This document shows, one piece after another, positions 34,533-43,274 of a stretch of DNA of 64,000 nt. Origin of the DNA: Paraburkholderia xenovorans LB400 (GTDB lineage: Bacteria; Pseudomonadota; Gammaproteobacteria; Burkholderiales; Burkholderiaceae). The DNA lies in contig NC_007952.1 in NCBI RefSeq assembly GCF_000013645.1, forward strand, positions 372,001 through 436,000, in the 5' to 3' direction. The position numbers and the translations under genes are program-made. A model generated the notes under the pieces. It did no database searches. It saw only the letters and a list, made by a program, of their open reading frames with translations, and was not told where the DNA came from. Numbering within the stretch: the first letter of the stretch is position 1; each line of letters opens with the position of its first letter.

Positions 34533-35834
34533 TCAAAGCGAGCGCTCGATTGCCTGCCCGAGCAGCGCCAGCCCAAGGTCGATTTCATTTTCGTGGACGG
34601 TCAGCGGAGGGGCGATCCGGAAGACGCCGCCCATACCGGGCAACTGCACGATATTCATGCTGAGCCCGAGGTTCATGCACTCGCGGGTGATCTTTGCGCC
34701 AAGTCCATCCGCGGGTTCCTTCGTGCGGCGATCCTTGACGATCTCCATACCGAGCAGCAAACCTCGTCCGCGAATGTCGCCGATGCACTCGAAGCGTTCC
34801 ATCAGATCCAGCAGGCCGCGCCTGAGCCGCTCGCCCATCAGGTTCGCGCGCGCAACCAGCCCTTCACGCTCGACCACGTCCAGCACCCGCAAACCGACGG
34901 CTGCGGGCAGCGGATCGGACACGTGGGTCGTATAGAACAGGTAACCCAATTCATGGGCGCGCTCTTCTATCTGTGCAGAGGTCACGACAGCCGCGAGCGG
35001 CAGGCCGGCGCCGAGCGTTTTAGACAGGGTGAGAATATCGGGCGTGACGCCGTCGCGCTGACAGGCGAACATCGTGCCGGTGCGGCCGATGCCGGTTTGC
35101 GCTTCATCGAGGATCAGCAACATGCCGCGCTCCTCGCATTTGCGCTTCAGCGCAGCCATGTAGCCTTCCGGCAGCTCGATGATTCCGCCGGAACTGAGAA
35201 TCGGCTCTGCAATGAAGGCCGCGAGATTGCCGCTCGACTGACGATCGATGAGGTCGAATGCGTAGTCCAGTTCCGCCAGGTAATCGTATTGACCGTCGCG
35301 CTCGAAACGCGGCCGGTACGGAAACGGAGCGGGGATCGCAAACGAGCCGACGGCCGCCGGACCGACGCCCTTGCGACCGGCGCTGTAGGTTGCGGATGCC
35401 GCCCCGCCCGTCATGCCGTGCCACGACTGCGCGAAACCGACGATTTCATATTTGCCGGTGACGAGTTTCGCCATGCGAATGGCGGCCTCGTTCGACTCCG
35501 CGCCGGTACTGAGCAACAGCGCCCGGTCGAGTCCGTCTGGCGTGATCTCAGCCAGGCGGGTCGCGAGATCGACCACCGGCCGCGAAAGCATGCCGCTGAA
35601 AAGATGGTTGAGCTTGCCGGCGTACTCTTTGATGACCGACACGATGTCCGGATGGCTGTGCCCAAGCACCGCGCTCATCTGCCCCGAGGTGAAGTCCAGG
35701 ATCGCGCGACCGTCCGCGTCGTAGACGAAGCTGCCCTGCGCGCGCTCGATGATCATCGGCTCGAAAGTACCGCCGTAGCGGATAAGGTGCTGCCTGGCGT
35801 TGCGCCAGAACGCTGCATCATTGTTCAGGGACAC
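34533..35834 (-). CDS. dgdA: 2,2-dialkylglycine decarboxylase (PLP)
   Basis: A 433-residue class III PLP enzyme. It is exactly the length of the Burkholderia cepacia decarboxylase and keeps every active-site residue known from that structure: Q52, M53, S80, W138, D243, Q246, K272 (Schiff base, in TLSKTLG) and R406. The reaction is decarboxylation-dependent transamination of 2-aminoisobutyrate or isovaline to ketone, CO2 and alanine. It is cytosolic. It is divergent from dgdR across 84 bases, as in B. cepacia, and expression is likely induced by dialkylglycines via DgdR. Confidence 0.95.
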   Translation of the reverse strand: MSLNNDAAFWRNARQHLIRYGGTFEPMIIERAQGSFVYDADGRAILDFTSGQMSAVLGHSHPDIVSVIKEYAGKLNHLFSGMLSRPVVDLATRLAEITPDGLDRALLLSTGAESNEAAIRMAKLVTGKYEIVGFAQSWHGMTGGAASATYSAGRKGVGPAAVGSFAIPAPFPYRPRFERDGQYDYLAELDYAFDLIDRQSSGNLAAFIAEPILSSGGIIELPEGYMAALKRKCEERGMLLILDEAQTGIGRTGTMFACQRDGVTPDILTLSKTLGAGLPLAAVVTSAQIEERAHELGYLFYTTHVSDPLPAAVGLRVLDVVEREGLVARANLMGERLRRGLLDLMERFECIGDIRGRGLLLGMEIVKDRRTKEPADGLGAKITRECMNLGLSMNIVQLPGMGGVFRIAPPLTVHENEIDLGLALLGQAIERSL

Positions 35835-35918
35835 CGTGCTTCTCCTTGACTGTGTGACTGTGGCGGGAATACTTGCAGTCTAGAGGGCTCTCTGGTTTCA
35901 TAGAACCTAATAGTTCTT

Positions 35919-36803
35919 ATGGCAGATAGAAGCGGGCCTAATATCTTGAGTCTTTCACTCGAAATCGATTTGCTGCGTTCGTTTATCGTGGTTGCCGAAG
36001 TCCGGGCGCTCAGCCGCGCGGCCAGCCGGATCGGCCGGACCCAGTCCGCGCTGAGCCAGCAGATGAAGCGCCTCGAAGAAATCGTCGAGCAGCCGCTGTT
36101 CCAGCGCACAGGGCGCGGCGTGGTGCTGACGAACCCCGGCGAACGCCTGCTGATTCACGCCCAACGTATTCTGCGGTTGCACGACGAGGCGATGGCTGAT
36201 CTGTCCGGCAAGGGGCTTTCGGGGACGATCCGGTTCGGCTGCCCGGATGACTACGCCGCCGTTTTCCTCCCGCATCTGCTGCGTCAGTTCTCGAGCCAAC
36301 ATCCTCATGCGCTGGTGGAGGTCGTTTGCGCCCCCACTCCGCGCCTGCTCGAACAACTCGAGATGCATGCGCTGGACCTTGCGATGATTTCGTTGCCGGA
36401 GAACGCGGCGGATGACGACATCATCCGTCGCGAACCGCTGGTGTGGGTCGGCTGTCCGGGAATGGATTCCGCGCACTTCGACCCTTTGCCGTTGGCGGTT
36501 TCCGACCCCGACACGCTCGACCATGTGGCGGCGTGCGAAGCGCTGCAACGCGCGGGGAGGGCTTACCGCATCGCCTATGCGAGCAGCAGTCTTGCAGGTC
36601 TGACGGCGCTGGTCCGCTCGGGACAGGCGTTTGCCGTCATCACGCAGACTGCTGTCGCTCCGGATCTTCACATACTCAATGCCGATGCGGCGCTTCCGCC
36701 ATTGCCCACCATTGGCATTACGCTGAAGTTCGAGCGCAAGCGTCCCTCCCATCTGGTCACGGTATTCGCCGAGCACATCAGGCTGACGCTGCCGTTGTTG
36801 TGA
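35919..36803 (+). CDS. dgdR: LysR-family regulator of dialkylglycine decarboxylase
   Basis: A 294-residue LysR regulator with HTH in residues about 15-75 (LSRAASRIGRTQSALSQQMK) and an effector domain after about 105. It is divergent from dgdA, as described for the B. cepacia pair. An imperfect dyad AGAAC...GTTCT (35902-35917) lies directly at its start codon, so DgdR may repress its own gene. The ATG at 35919 leaves a 10-12 residue N-terminal extension relative to most LysR proteins. Confidence 0.88.
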   Translation: MADRSGPNILSLSLEIDLLRSFIVVAEVRALSRAASRIGRTQSALSQQMKRLEEIVEQPLFQRTGRGVVLTNPGERLLIHAQRILRLHDEAMADLSGKGLSGTIRFGCPDDYAAVFLPHLLRQFSSQHPHALVEVVCAPTPRLLEQLEMHALDLAMISLPENAADDDIIRREPLVWVGCPGMDSAHFDPLPLAVSDPDTLDHVAACEALQRAGRAYRIAYASSSLAGLTALVRSGQAFAVITQTAVAPDLHILNADAALPPLPTIGITLKFERKRPSHLVTVFAEHIRLTLPLL

Positions 36804-36854
36804 CCGGTCGGCCCCGATAGAGGGCGGAAGGCAGGCCAATGCCGGTTGCGGCGC

Positions 36855-37166
36855 TCAGTCCGGCAGCCTGTCTCGTTGCACCTTACCGAAATGGAGCGCC
36901 AGGAAAACCCCGATGGCAAGGGCGCCCGCGAGTCCGGCTGCCGCATCCAGGCCAATCGCCGACGTGTTTGCATGACGCGCCACGATCAGAAGCCCGATGA
37001 CGAGGTTGGCAAATCCCCAGAGCACGTTGACCAACGGCGGAGAATTTCCGACACCGCTCGGCCGGGCAAAAGGCGTAGGGAAGGGAAGCCCTTGCAACCC
37101 GGAAGCGAGGTGTGGAACGCTGTTGCACAGAAGCACCCCGGCGAGAAACAGCCAGACCTGCTGCAT
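36855..37166 (-). CDS. Small integral membrane protein, TetR-controlled
   Basis: A 103-residue membrane protein with about three helices (QQVWLFLAGVLLCNSVPHL, VNVLWGFANLVIGLLIVA, AAAGLAGALAIGVFLALHF). GAGGTC lies 6 bases before ATG 37166. The family is not recognised with confidence. It is divergent from a TetR gene with two near-identical 24-bp palindromes in between, so it is almost certainly the main target. Transport or envelope stress response is a plausible role. Confidence 0.75.
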   Translation of the reverse strand: MQQVWLFLAGVLLCNSVPHLASGLQGLPFPTPFARPSGVGNSPPLVNVLWGFANLVIGLLIVARHANTSAIGLDAAAGLAGALAIGVFLALHFGKVQRDRLPD

Positions 37167-37237
37167 TTGATGACCTCGATGGTGATTGAAAAATGAAAGT
37201 GGCTGACGGGCCGTGATCGGATTGCCGCGTCTGCGAA

Positions 37238-37261
37238 ATTTGAGAGGATATCCTCTCAAAT
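37238..37261. promoter_or_regulatory. 24-bp perfect palindrome, TetR operator 1
   Basis: Half-site ATTTGAGAGGAT repeated as its exact reverse complement, centred between 37249 and 37250. It lies 72 bases upstream of the membrane-protein start. It is the same dyad as 37358-37381 (20 of 24 positions identical), which supports a single dimeric TetR protein binding both. Confidence 0.85.
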
Positions 37262-37357
37262 ATAATAGAGAACACATCGTTGCATGTCAACGACGCTAAA
37301 ATGCCCCGTTATTTTTGACTAAAATTGAAAAAATTACCCGGACGTGACAGCGTGATA

Positions 37358-37381
37358 ATATGCGAGGAATTCCTCTCAAAT
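37358..37381. promoter_or_regulatory. 24-bp near-palindrome, TetR operator 2
   Basis: Core GAGGAATTCCTC is perfect; the full 24 bases match operator 1 at 20 positions. It sits 23-46 bases upstream of the TetR ATG and overlaps a possible -10 (GATAAT, 37354-37359), fitting autorepression. Confidence 0.82.
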
Positions 37382-37403
37382 CCTCAAATATTGGTCAATC
37401 GGC

Positions 37404-38030
37404 ATGACATCGTCCAAACCTGCTCCAGACACTGCGCGCGCTACCGAACCGAAAGGAGCGAAGGGGCGCCAGCGCGTCGCGGCGATCATGGAAGCCGGCG
37501 TCGCCGTGTTCACGGAAAAAGGTTATGACGCGGCCACGATGACCGAGATCGCGGCCCGCTCCGGCACTGCAATCGGCTCGCTCTACCGGTTCTTTCCGTC
37601 GAAGGAAGCGTTAGCCGACGCGCTGTTGCTCCGCTACGCGCTACACGTCAGGAATGCGCTTGCCGAAATGGCGCAGCAGGTACCCGACATGACGCTCGAA
37701 AGCGTGGCGGACTCGTTTGTCGACTTCATGCTCGTCCTTCAGTCGCAGCGAAGCTTCGCGGCCGCTCTCGTGGATGCGCGCGGCGGCAATGCCGACGAAC
37801 GCGCGCGGTTTCGCGAAGCCATGCGCGGTGGAGTAGCGGATATCCTGCGCAAGGCGGTTCCCGGCCTGAAGCCGGCGAAAGCGAAGGTCATGGCGGTCGT
37901 TCTGGTCCACATGCTCAAAGGCGTGGTCAGTACCGCCAGCGAAGAGCCCGCAGCGCGAGCCATGCTTCTTGCCGAGGTCCGCGAACTCGTTCGTATGTAT
38001 CTCGCGTCGGTTTCGGGGCGAGAGAAGTGA
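37404..38030 (+). CDS. TetR-family transcriptional regulator
   Basis: A 208-residue TetR repressor. The N-terminal HTH lies about residues 22-68 (MTEIAARSGTAIGSLYRFFPSKEALAD), preceded by a 17-residue Lys/Ala-rich tail, and the ligand domain follows. It is divergent from the small membrane protein. The two matching 24-bp palindromes make autoregulation and repression of the membrane protein very likely. The inducer is unknown. Confidence 0.92.
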   Translation: MTSSKPAPDTARATEPKGAKGRQRVAAIMEAGVAVFTEKGYDAATMTEIAARSGTAIGSLYRFFPSKEALADALLLRYALHVRNALAEMAQQVPDMTLESVADSFVDFMLVLQSQRSFAAALVDARGGNADERARFREAMRGGVADILRKAVPGLKPAKAKVMAVVLVHMLKGVVSTASEEPAARAMLLAEVRELVRMYLASVSGREK

Positions 38031-38093
38031 AGCGATCAGCGGAGCGCTGCTCTGTGCGAAATGTAGTGGTTATCGGGCGGAATTCCCGCTATC

Positions 38094-38981
38094 TCACGGC
38101 CCGAATTCCGCGACCACCAGATCAATGAACGCGCGCAATTTCGGCGTGGGCCGCCTCGCCGTAAACAGCGCGTGCATTGGCCGTTCAGGCGCCTCGTACT
38201 TGCGCAGAAGGCGCACGAGCCGGCCCGCGGCAATGTCGTCCTTGATTGCGATTTCCGGTGCGAGAGCAATGCCGAAGCCGTCAATCGCGGCGGCAATCAG
38301 CGCCTTCGTATCGTTCGCCTGAAAGCGCCCGGTGACCGTCACGGCATGTTTGCCGCGCGCGCTGCCGAACACCCACTCGTTGTACGGCGGGAGCGACGTG
38401 AAGGAAAACCCCAGGCATTCATGCCTTGCGAGCGCTTCCGGCGTTCTGGGTTCGCCATGTTCCTTCAGATAAGCCGGCGACGCACAGGCGAGCAGTCGAT
38501 ACGGCATCAGCGGTTTTGCGATCATCGACGAATCCGACAGAGGGCCGAGCCGGATTGCCACTTCATAACCTTCATCGACGAGGTCCACAAACCGGTCCGT
38601 CAACGTGAGATCAACCTGGACCTCGGGGTTCGCGCGAAGGTAGCGCGTGATCAGCGGCGCAAGGCAACAGGATCCAAATGTGACCGGGGCGGTTACACGT
38701 AGCCGTCCGCGCGGCGACGCGGAGAAATCCATCGCTACCGATTCCGCCGCCTCGGCGTCCGCGAGCAGGGCCTTGCAGCGTTCGTAGAAGATCTGGCCGA
38801 TTTCGGTCAGACTCTGGCGGCGGGTCGTGCGGGCGAGGAGCGGCGCGCCGACCCGTTCTTCGAGCGCAATCACATGTCGTCCAGCCATTTGCGACGAAAT
38901 GCCAAAGGCGAGAGCCGCCGCCGCGAACGAGCCGCTTTCGGCGGCTTTCACGAAGATAGCCATGCTGGTCAGGCGGTCCAT
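38094..38981 (-). CDS. LysR-family transcriptional regulator
   Basis: A 295-residue LysR of the MDRLTSMAIF group, with HTH in residues 1-60 (FGISSQMAGRHVIALEERVG) and effector domain from about 90 to the end. It is divergent from the NADP-type reductase at 39110 across 128 bases, which hold a two-arm dyad and a 9-bp direct repeat (39010-39040 and 38992/39018). It probably activates that reductase. It converges with the TetR gene. Confidence 0.9.
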   Translation of the reverse strand: MDRLTSMAIFVKAAESGSFAAAALAFGISSQMAGRHVIALEERVGAPLLARTTRRQSLTEIGQIFYERCKALLADAEAAESVAMDFSASPRGRLRVTAPVTFGSCCLAPLITRYLRANPEVQVDLTLTDRFVDLVDEGYEVAIRLGPLSDSSMIAKPLMPYRLLACASPAYLKEHGEPRTPEALARHECLGFSFTSLPPYNEWVFGSARGKHAVTVTGRFQANDTKALIAAAIDGFGIALAPEIAIKDDIAAGRLVRLLRKYEAPERPMHALFTARRPTPKLRAFIDLVVAEFGP

Positions 38982-38991
38982 GATTCCCCAC

Positions 38992-39040
38992 TCATCGTTT
39001 CTACAGGCGAACCGGAATCATCGTTTATCTCGTTCCGGTT
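38992..39040. promoter_or_regulatory. Candidate LysR operators in the 38982-39109 divergent promoter
   Basis: Arms AACCGGAA (39010-39017) and TTCCGGTT (39033-39040) form a perfect dyad with 15-bp spacing, so arm centres are 23 bp apart, about two helical turns. TCATCGTTT is also directly repeated at 38992-39000 and 39018-39026 (26 bp apart). Both are in the LysR/reductase shared promoter. Confidence 0.58.
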
Positions 39041-39109
39041 TTCAATCATAGTTATTGCACGGTTCGTGCGGTCAATCGTGCCGCCCGCCAGGTTCGACAG
39101 GAGATTGAA

Positions 39110-39769
39110 ATGAAGATGGGTATTCTCGGTGCAGGATTTATTGGCAGGGCGATGGCGACGCTGGCCAAACAGAGCGGGTACGACGTGATGATCAGCAATT
39201 CACGAGGGCCGCAAACGCTGATGAGCACAGCCGCGGCGATTGGCTGCCACGTCGGCACGGCTCGCGAGGCTGCGGTATTCGGCGACGTGGTGGTGGTGGC
39301 GGTGCCGTTTCACAGCTATCCTGCGTTGCCCGTGGCGGAACTGGAAGGGAAGATAGTGATCGACACCTGCAACTATTATCCTGAACGCGATGGCCATATC
39401 GACGCGCTGGACCAGTACGCTACGACCACCAGCGAATTGATTGCGCGTCATTTGCACGGAGCGCGGCTGGTGAAGGCGTTCAACGCGATTCTCGCAAAAG
39501 ATCTCGAAACCGACGGCACGCCGCCCGGCACACCGCACAGGCGTGCGTTGCCGATGGCGGGGGACGACCTCGCGGCAAAACAGGCGGTAGCCGGTGTTCT
39601 CGATCAGTTCGGCTTCGATGCTGTCGATGCCGGCCCGTTGTCCGCGAGTTGGCGCTTTGAACGGGCAAAGCCCGTCTATTGCGTTCGGCTGGATCGTGAG
39701 GGTCTTCTGGAGAAGCTGGCCGAAGCGAAGCGAGATGTGGAGGTGCCGCACGGTTCGTGGCGGCGTTAG
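39110..39769 (+). CDS. NADP-binding reductase, F420-dependent-oxidoreductase-like family
   Basis: A 219-residue protein with an N-terminal Rossmann motif GxGxxG in ILGAGFIGRA (residues 7, 9, 12). The remainder (SNSRGPQTL for 2'-phosphate recognition, DTCNYYPERDG and VKAFNAILAKDL) fits the NADPH:F420 oxidoreductase-like family, which in non-F420 organisms is an NADPH reductase of unknown substrate. ATG 39110 follows GGAGATTGAA. It is divergent from the LysR at 38094 and probably its target. Confidence 0.85.
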   Translation: MKMGILGAGFIGRAMATLAKQSGYDVMISNSRGPQTLMSTAAAIGCHVGTAREAAVFGDVVVVAVPFHSYPALPVAELEGKIVIDTCNYYPERDGHIDALDQYATTTSELIARHLHGARLVKAFNAILAKDLETDGTPPGTPHRRALPMAGDDLAAKQAVAGVLDQFGFDAVDAGPLSASWRFERAKPVYCVRLDREGLLEKLAEAKRDVEVPHGSWRR

Positions 39770-39809
39770 GCCTCGGGACATCCTGTTTCGACCGGGACGG
39801 TATGGGTGA

Positions 39810-39823
39810 TCATTCGCGAATGA
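39810..39823. repeat. 14-bp perfect palindrome in an intergenic gap
   Basis: TCATTCGCGAATGA lies in the 196-base gap before the 39966 gene. It could be an operator for the MarR protein two genes downstream, but there is no supporting second copy. Confidence 0.35.
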
Positions 39824-39965
39824 ATGCCTATACTTTCCCTTGCATGGCGACCTTCACGAACGCCGGATGTCACCGCACAATCGCGGACTGCGGGGTGAAG
39901 CGCTGAAGGCCGTCTGGCCGCAAAGATGAAACTCGTTGCGATATCGACAGTGATGAGGACATTGC

Positions 39966-40367
39966 ATGTCAGGTGAATGGAAACGGCGCATGAAACTGTT
40001 CATCCAGCGTTTCTGGCAGCCGACCAGTGCGTGCATGACGTGTATGCCAGGCAGTTGGGCCAATGTCATGAGTCTCGCTCACTGGACAATCGCATTGCAG
40101 ACCGGTTTGTTGACCGGCCTTCTCGCCGTGCTTCTGACTTTCACGCCTGCGGCGAGGTTCTACCGGCACAGATATGGCAGTGCGCTGATCGTCGGTGTGC
40201 TGACGACGATAGGCGACTTTTACTCCCACGAGAGTCACTACCGCATCCCCTATGTTGAGCACTTCGTGACAGGTGCGATTTCCGGTCTTCTGACGCTGGC
40301 CGCGTCATATCTGTTCGAAGACCGCGCGCGTCGACTTCGTGCGGCATGGGCGCGGATTTTCAGGTAG
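39966..40367 (+). CDS. Small membrane protein of unknown function
   Basis: A 133-residue protein with a Cys-rich entry (PTSACMTCMPGSW) and about three hydrophobic segments (ALQTGLLTGLLAVLLTF, GSALIVGVLTTIGDF, HFVTGAISGLLTLAASYLF), ending with a basic tail (RARRLRAAWARIFR) on the cytosolic side. ATG 39966 has a weak GGAC site. It precedes the MarR gene by 28 bases and is likely co-transcribed. No family recognised. Confidence 0.65.
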   Translation: MSGEWKRRMKLFIQRFWQPTSACMTCMPGSWANVMSLAHWTIALQTGLLTGLLAVLLTFTPAARFYRHRYGSALIVGVLTTIGDFYSHESHYRIPYVEHFVTGAISGLLTLAASYLFEDRARRLRAAWARIFR

Positions 40368-40395
40368 CGGCGTCCATCATCCATCTGGAGATTTA

Positions 40396-40815
40396 ATGAG
40401 TTCAGGCGTGCAATCCGGAAACGACTTACCGGATAAACAGGAGCTGGAGGCCATGTCGGTATTCCGTTACGAGTTGCGCAAGTTTTTGCGCGTCTCGGAA
40501 GAGATCGCCAATGCGGCAGGAATCACCACGCTCCAGTATCAGTTGCTGTTGCATGTGCGCGGGTTCGCGGGGCGGCGGTGGGCCACTGTCGGCGAATTGG
40601 CGGAACGTCTGCAGGCTGCGCCGAATGGCACGGCCGCGCTGGTGTCGCGCTGCGAATCGGCCGGTCTGGTCACGCGAAAGGCTGACGCGAGCGACCGGCG
40701 TCAGGTGCAGGTGCACCTGACGCCCAAAGGGGAACGTTGCCTGCTCGAACTCGCGGCGGAGCACAAGGCGCACTACGGCTCGTTCGGCTGGGTGTTCGGC
40801 GATTCCGCGAAATAG
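40396..40815 (+). CDS. MarR-family transcriptional regulator
   Basis: A 139-residue winged-HTH regulator. The core helix-turn-helix runs through TVGELAERLQAAPNGTAALV and the wing through RKADASDRRQVQVHLTPKG, the MarR signature. GGAG lies 9 bases before ATG 40396, which sets the start. It lies between the small membrane protein and the CLC transporter genes and may regulate one or both. The ligand is unknown. Confidence 0.9.
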   Translation: MSSGVQSGNDLPDKQELEAMSVFRYELRKFLRVSEEIANAAGITTLQYQLLLHVRGFAGRRWATVGELAERLQAAPNGTAALVSRCESAGLVTRKADASDRRQVQVHLTPKGERCLLELAAEHKAHYGSFGWVFGDSAK

Positions 40816-40906
40816 CCTTTGACACCATGCATAAGTGTGCCGGCCCCGTGGCCTGCGCGGATATGTCACAATGTGCTTTATTTCGCTTCCACGCGGCTAT
40901 ATCCCG

Positions 40907-42214
40907 ATGCGCATTCACGCCCTTGCTGACCGACGCACGATCCTGCGTATCAGACGTCTCTGGTTGCACTACGGCATCTTCTGGCTCGGCGCAGTCGCGA
41001 CGGGGCTCGTCGCCGTCATGTACGCGAAGCTGATCGATTTCGGCTACGACACGTTTCTGCGCTATACGACTTCGCACCGTTGGCTGCCGCTTCTTCTTAC
41101 ACCGGCGGTTGCGGCGCTCGGCGTGTGGATCACGCGGCGCTGGTTTGTAGGCGCCGAGGGAAGCGGTATCCCGCAGGTTATCGCAACGCTGCACGAAGGG
41201 CGGGAACTGGGTCCCCGCCTGCTCAGCATGCGTATTCTGATCGGCAAGATCGGCGTGTCGTTCCTGTCGATTCTCGGCGGCCTCACCATTGGCCGCGAGG
41301 GGCCGACAATCCATGTCGGTGCCGCGCTCATGTTCAGCTTGCGGCGATTTTATCCGGCGCGTTTCCGCAGTATTCGTGGCGCGGCGCTCGAGCGCAATCT
41401 GGCTCTGGCGGGCGCCGCTGCGGGACTGTCTGCAGCATTCAACGCGCCGCTTGCAGGCGTGGTTTTCGCCATCGAGGAACTGACACGCAGTTTCGAACAG
41501 AGAACCAGCGGCGTCCTCATCACCGCGATCATCTTTGCGGGCGTCGTCTCGCTCGGCTTGCAGGGCAATTACACCTACTTTGGCACGATCGATATAGACG
41601 GGCACTTTCCGGATATGCTCGCCATTGCTGCCGTTATGCTCGGGGTGGTCACAGGCGTCGCGGGAGGCGCGTTCTGCTGGCTACTGTTGAATACGAACCG
41701 CTGGATGCCGGCGCGCCTCGTGGTGTGGAGAAAAGACCACCCGGTGGCGTTCGGCGCAGCATGCGGCCTCGTTATCGCGCTGATCGGCGTTGCTGCCGGC
41801 GGTCATACCTTCGGCAGTGGTTATGCGGAAGCACGCGGGATGCTCGAAGGTAACTCGCAGCTTGGCGCGAGTTATCCGATTCTGAAGATGGCGTCGATGG
41901 TCGGTTCGTATTTGCCCGGCGCGCCTGGGGGACTCTTCGCGCCTTCGCTGGCCATTGGCGCAGGCATCGGCAACGCGCTGCATCTCGTGTTCGGGCAGAT
42001 GCAGTTGCCCATGCTGATCGCGCTCGGCATGGTGGGTTATCTTGCTGCGGTCACGCAGAGTCCAATCACGGCCTTCGTGATTGTGATCGAGATGATCAAC
42101 GGGCACGCGCTGGTGTTGTCGTTGATGACGACGGCGTTGATCGCCAGCCAGGTGTCGAGGCTATTCGCTCCGCCGCTCTATGAAGCCCTGTCAAAACGCT
42201 ACGTTGCCGGCTGA
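40907..42214 (+). CDS. CLC-family chloride channel/transporter
   Basis: About 435 residues with ten or more hydrophobic helices. The selectivity-filter motifs are intact: GSGIPQ (85-90), GREGP (129-133, gating Glu131) and GGLFAPSLAIGA. A Glu in AIEELTRSF matches the internal proton glutamate region of exchangers, so Cl-/H+ exchange is more likely than a channel. ATG 40907 was chosen before the first charged helix; an upstream ATG at 40871 is possible and neither has a good ribosome site. There is no CBS domain. It is in the inner membrane. Confidence 0.9.
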   Translation: MRIHALADRRTILRIRRLWLHYGIFWLGAVATGLVAVMYAKLIDFGYDTFLRYTTSHRWLPLLLTPAVAALGVWITRRWFVGAEGSGIPQVIATLHEGRELGPRLLSMRILIGKIGVSFLSILGGLTIGREGPTIHVGAALMFSLRRFYPARFRSIRGAALERNLALAGAAAGLSAAFNAPLAGVVFAIEELTRSFEQRTSGVLITAIIFAGVVSLGLQGNYTYFGTIDIDGHFPDMLAIAAVMLGVVTGVAGGAFCWLLLNTNRWMPARLVVWRKDHPVAFGAACGLVIALIGVAAGGHTFGSGYAEARGMLEGNSQLGASYPILKMASMVGSYLPGAPGGLFAPSLAIGAGIGNALHLVFGQMQLPMLIALGMVGYLAAVTQSPITAFVIVIEMINGHALVLSLMTTALIASQVSRLFAPPLYEALSKRYVAG

Positions 42215-42296
42215 GTGTCGAAGCCGGATCTGATATCCTGGCCTCTTTCACGGCATAAGATCCGTGTCCGGAACACGGCTCGCAGGAGATGAACAC

Positions 42297-43196
42297 ATGG
42301 ACCGCATGGCGGTGATGGAAGCGTTTGTGACCGTGGTCGACGCCGGGTCGTTCTCCGCCGCTGCCCGCAGGCTGAAGCTGGGCCAGCCCGCGGTTTCCAA
42401 GTCGATTGCGCAGCTGGAAGAGCATCTGGGCGCGCGACTGCTGCTCCGTTCGACAAGAGGCCTGACGCCGACCGATGCGGGCCAGCGATTCTACGAGCAC
42501 GCGCGCCGTGCGATCGACGAAGCGGATCAGGCCGAACAGGCCGTCCGCGAATCGTCGGGCGGACTTTCGGGGCGCTTGCGGATCGGCGCCGCTGTCACGT
42601 TCGCGCGGCTGCATGTGTTGCCCGCACTCAAGACCTTTCTCGACCAGCATCCAAAACTGAGTATCGACCTCATCCTCGACGACCGCTCGATCGATCTGCT
42701 CGAACAGGGTGTGGACGTCGCGCTTCGCATGGGCACGCTCGACGATTCGACCATGACCGCGAAACGCATCGTGAGGGGGCGTCGGCTGGTTGTCGGCACG
42801 CCGCAGTATTTCGCCCAAGCGGGTATTCCCACAACACCAGCCGACCTGAGTCGGCATCAGGCGATCGTGTATTCGCTGCGAGGCGGGGGCGAGTCGTGGT
42901 CGTTCAGCCGCGACGACGGCGCCGAAATCGCCGTGGCGGTAACCGGCAGGGTCAGCGTGAGCGCTGCCGAGGGAATGCGCACGGCGGTACTGGGACATGT
43001 CGGTCTCGCTGTCGCGTCGGAATGGATGTTCTCTCCTGAACTCGCCGACGGCACCGTACAAGCGGTTCTCACCGAATGGACACTGCCGTCGATCGACGTC
43101 TGGGCCGTGTTTCCGTCCGGCCGCATGGCAACGACGAAGGCGCGCGCCTTCGTCGCCTTCGTCGAACATGTGCTGGGCGTTGCGCCGACGGTGTAG
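42297..43196 (+). CDS. LysR-family transcriptional regulator
   Basis: A 299-residue LysR with HTH in residues 1-60 (LKLGQPAVSKSIAQLEEHLG) and an effector domain from about 90. CAGGAGATGAACAC precedes ATG 42297. It converges with the peroxiredoxin-like gene, 78 bases away. The likely targets are the genes at 43275 and 44367, which share a divergent promoter with a 17-bp dyad, but that is inference. Confidence 0.88.
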   Translation: MDRMAVMEAFVTVVDAGSFSAAARRLKLGQPAVSKSIAQLEEHLGARLLLRSTRGLTPTDAGQRFYEHARRAIDEADQAEQAVRESSGGLSGRLRIGAAVTFARLHVLPALKTFLDQHPKLSIDLILDDRSIDLLEQGVDVALRMGTLDDSTMTAKRIVRGRRLVVGTPQYFAQAGIPTTPADLSRHQAIVYSLRGGGESWSFSRDDGAEIAVAVTGRVSVSAAEGMRTAVLGHVGLAVASEWMFSPELADGTVQAVLTEWTLPSIDVWAVFPSGRMATTKARAFVAFVEHVLGVAPTV

Positions 43197-43274
43197 ACGC
43201 CAACCGGCAAGCCACTGCCGGCCATACGGCGGCGCTTTCCTCAACCAGCACGATTGCGTCCGCGACCTGAACGC

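Noticed and set aside
35882..35917. Several small dyads between dgdA and dgdR as separate operators
   Set aside because: AGAAC...GTTCT overlaps the dgdR start; the other (AGAG/CTCT) is too short to claim.
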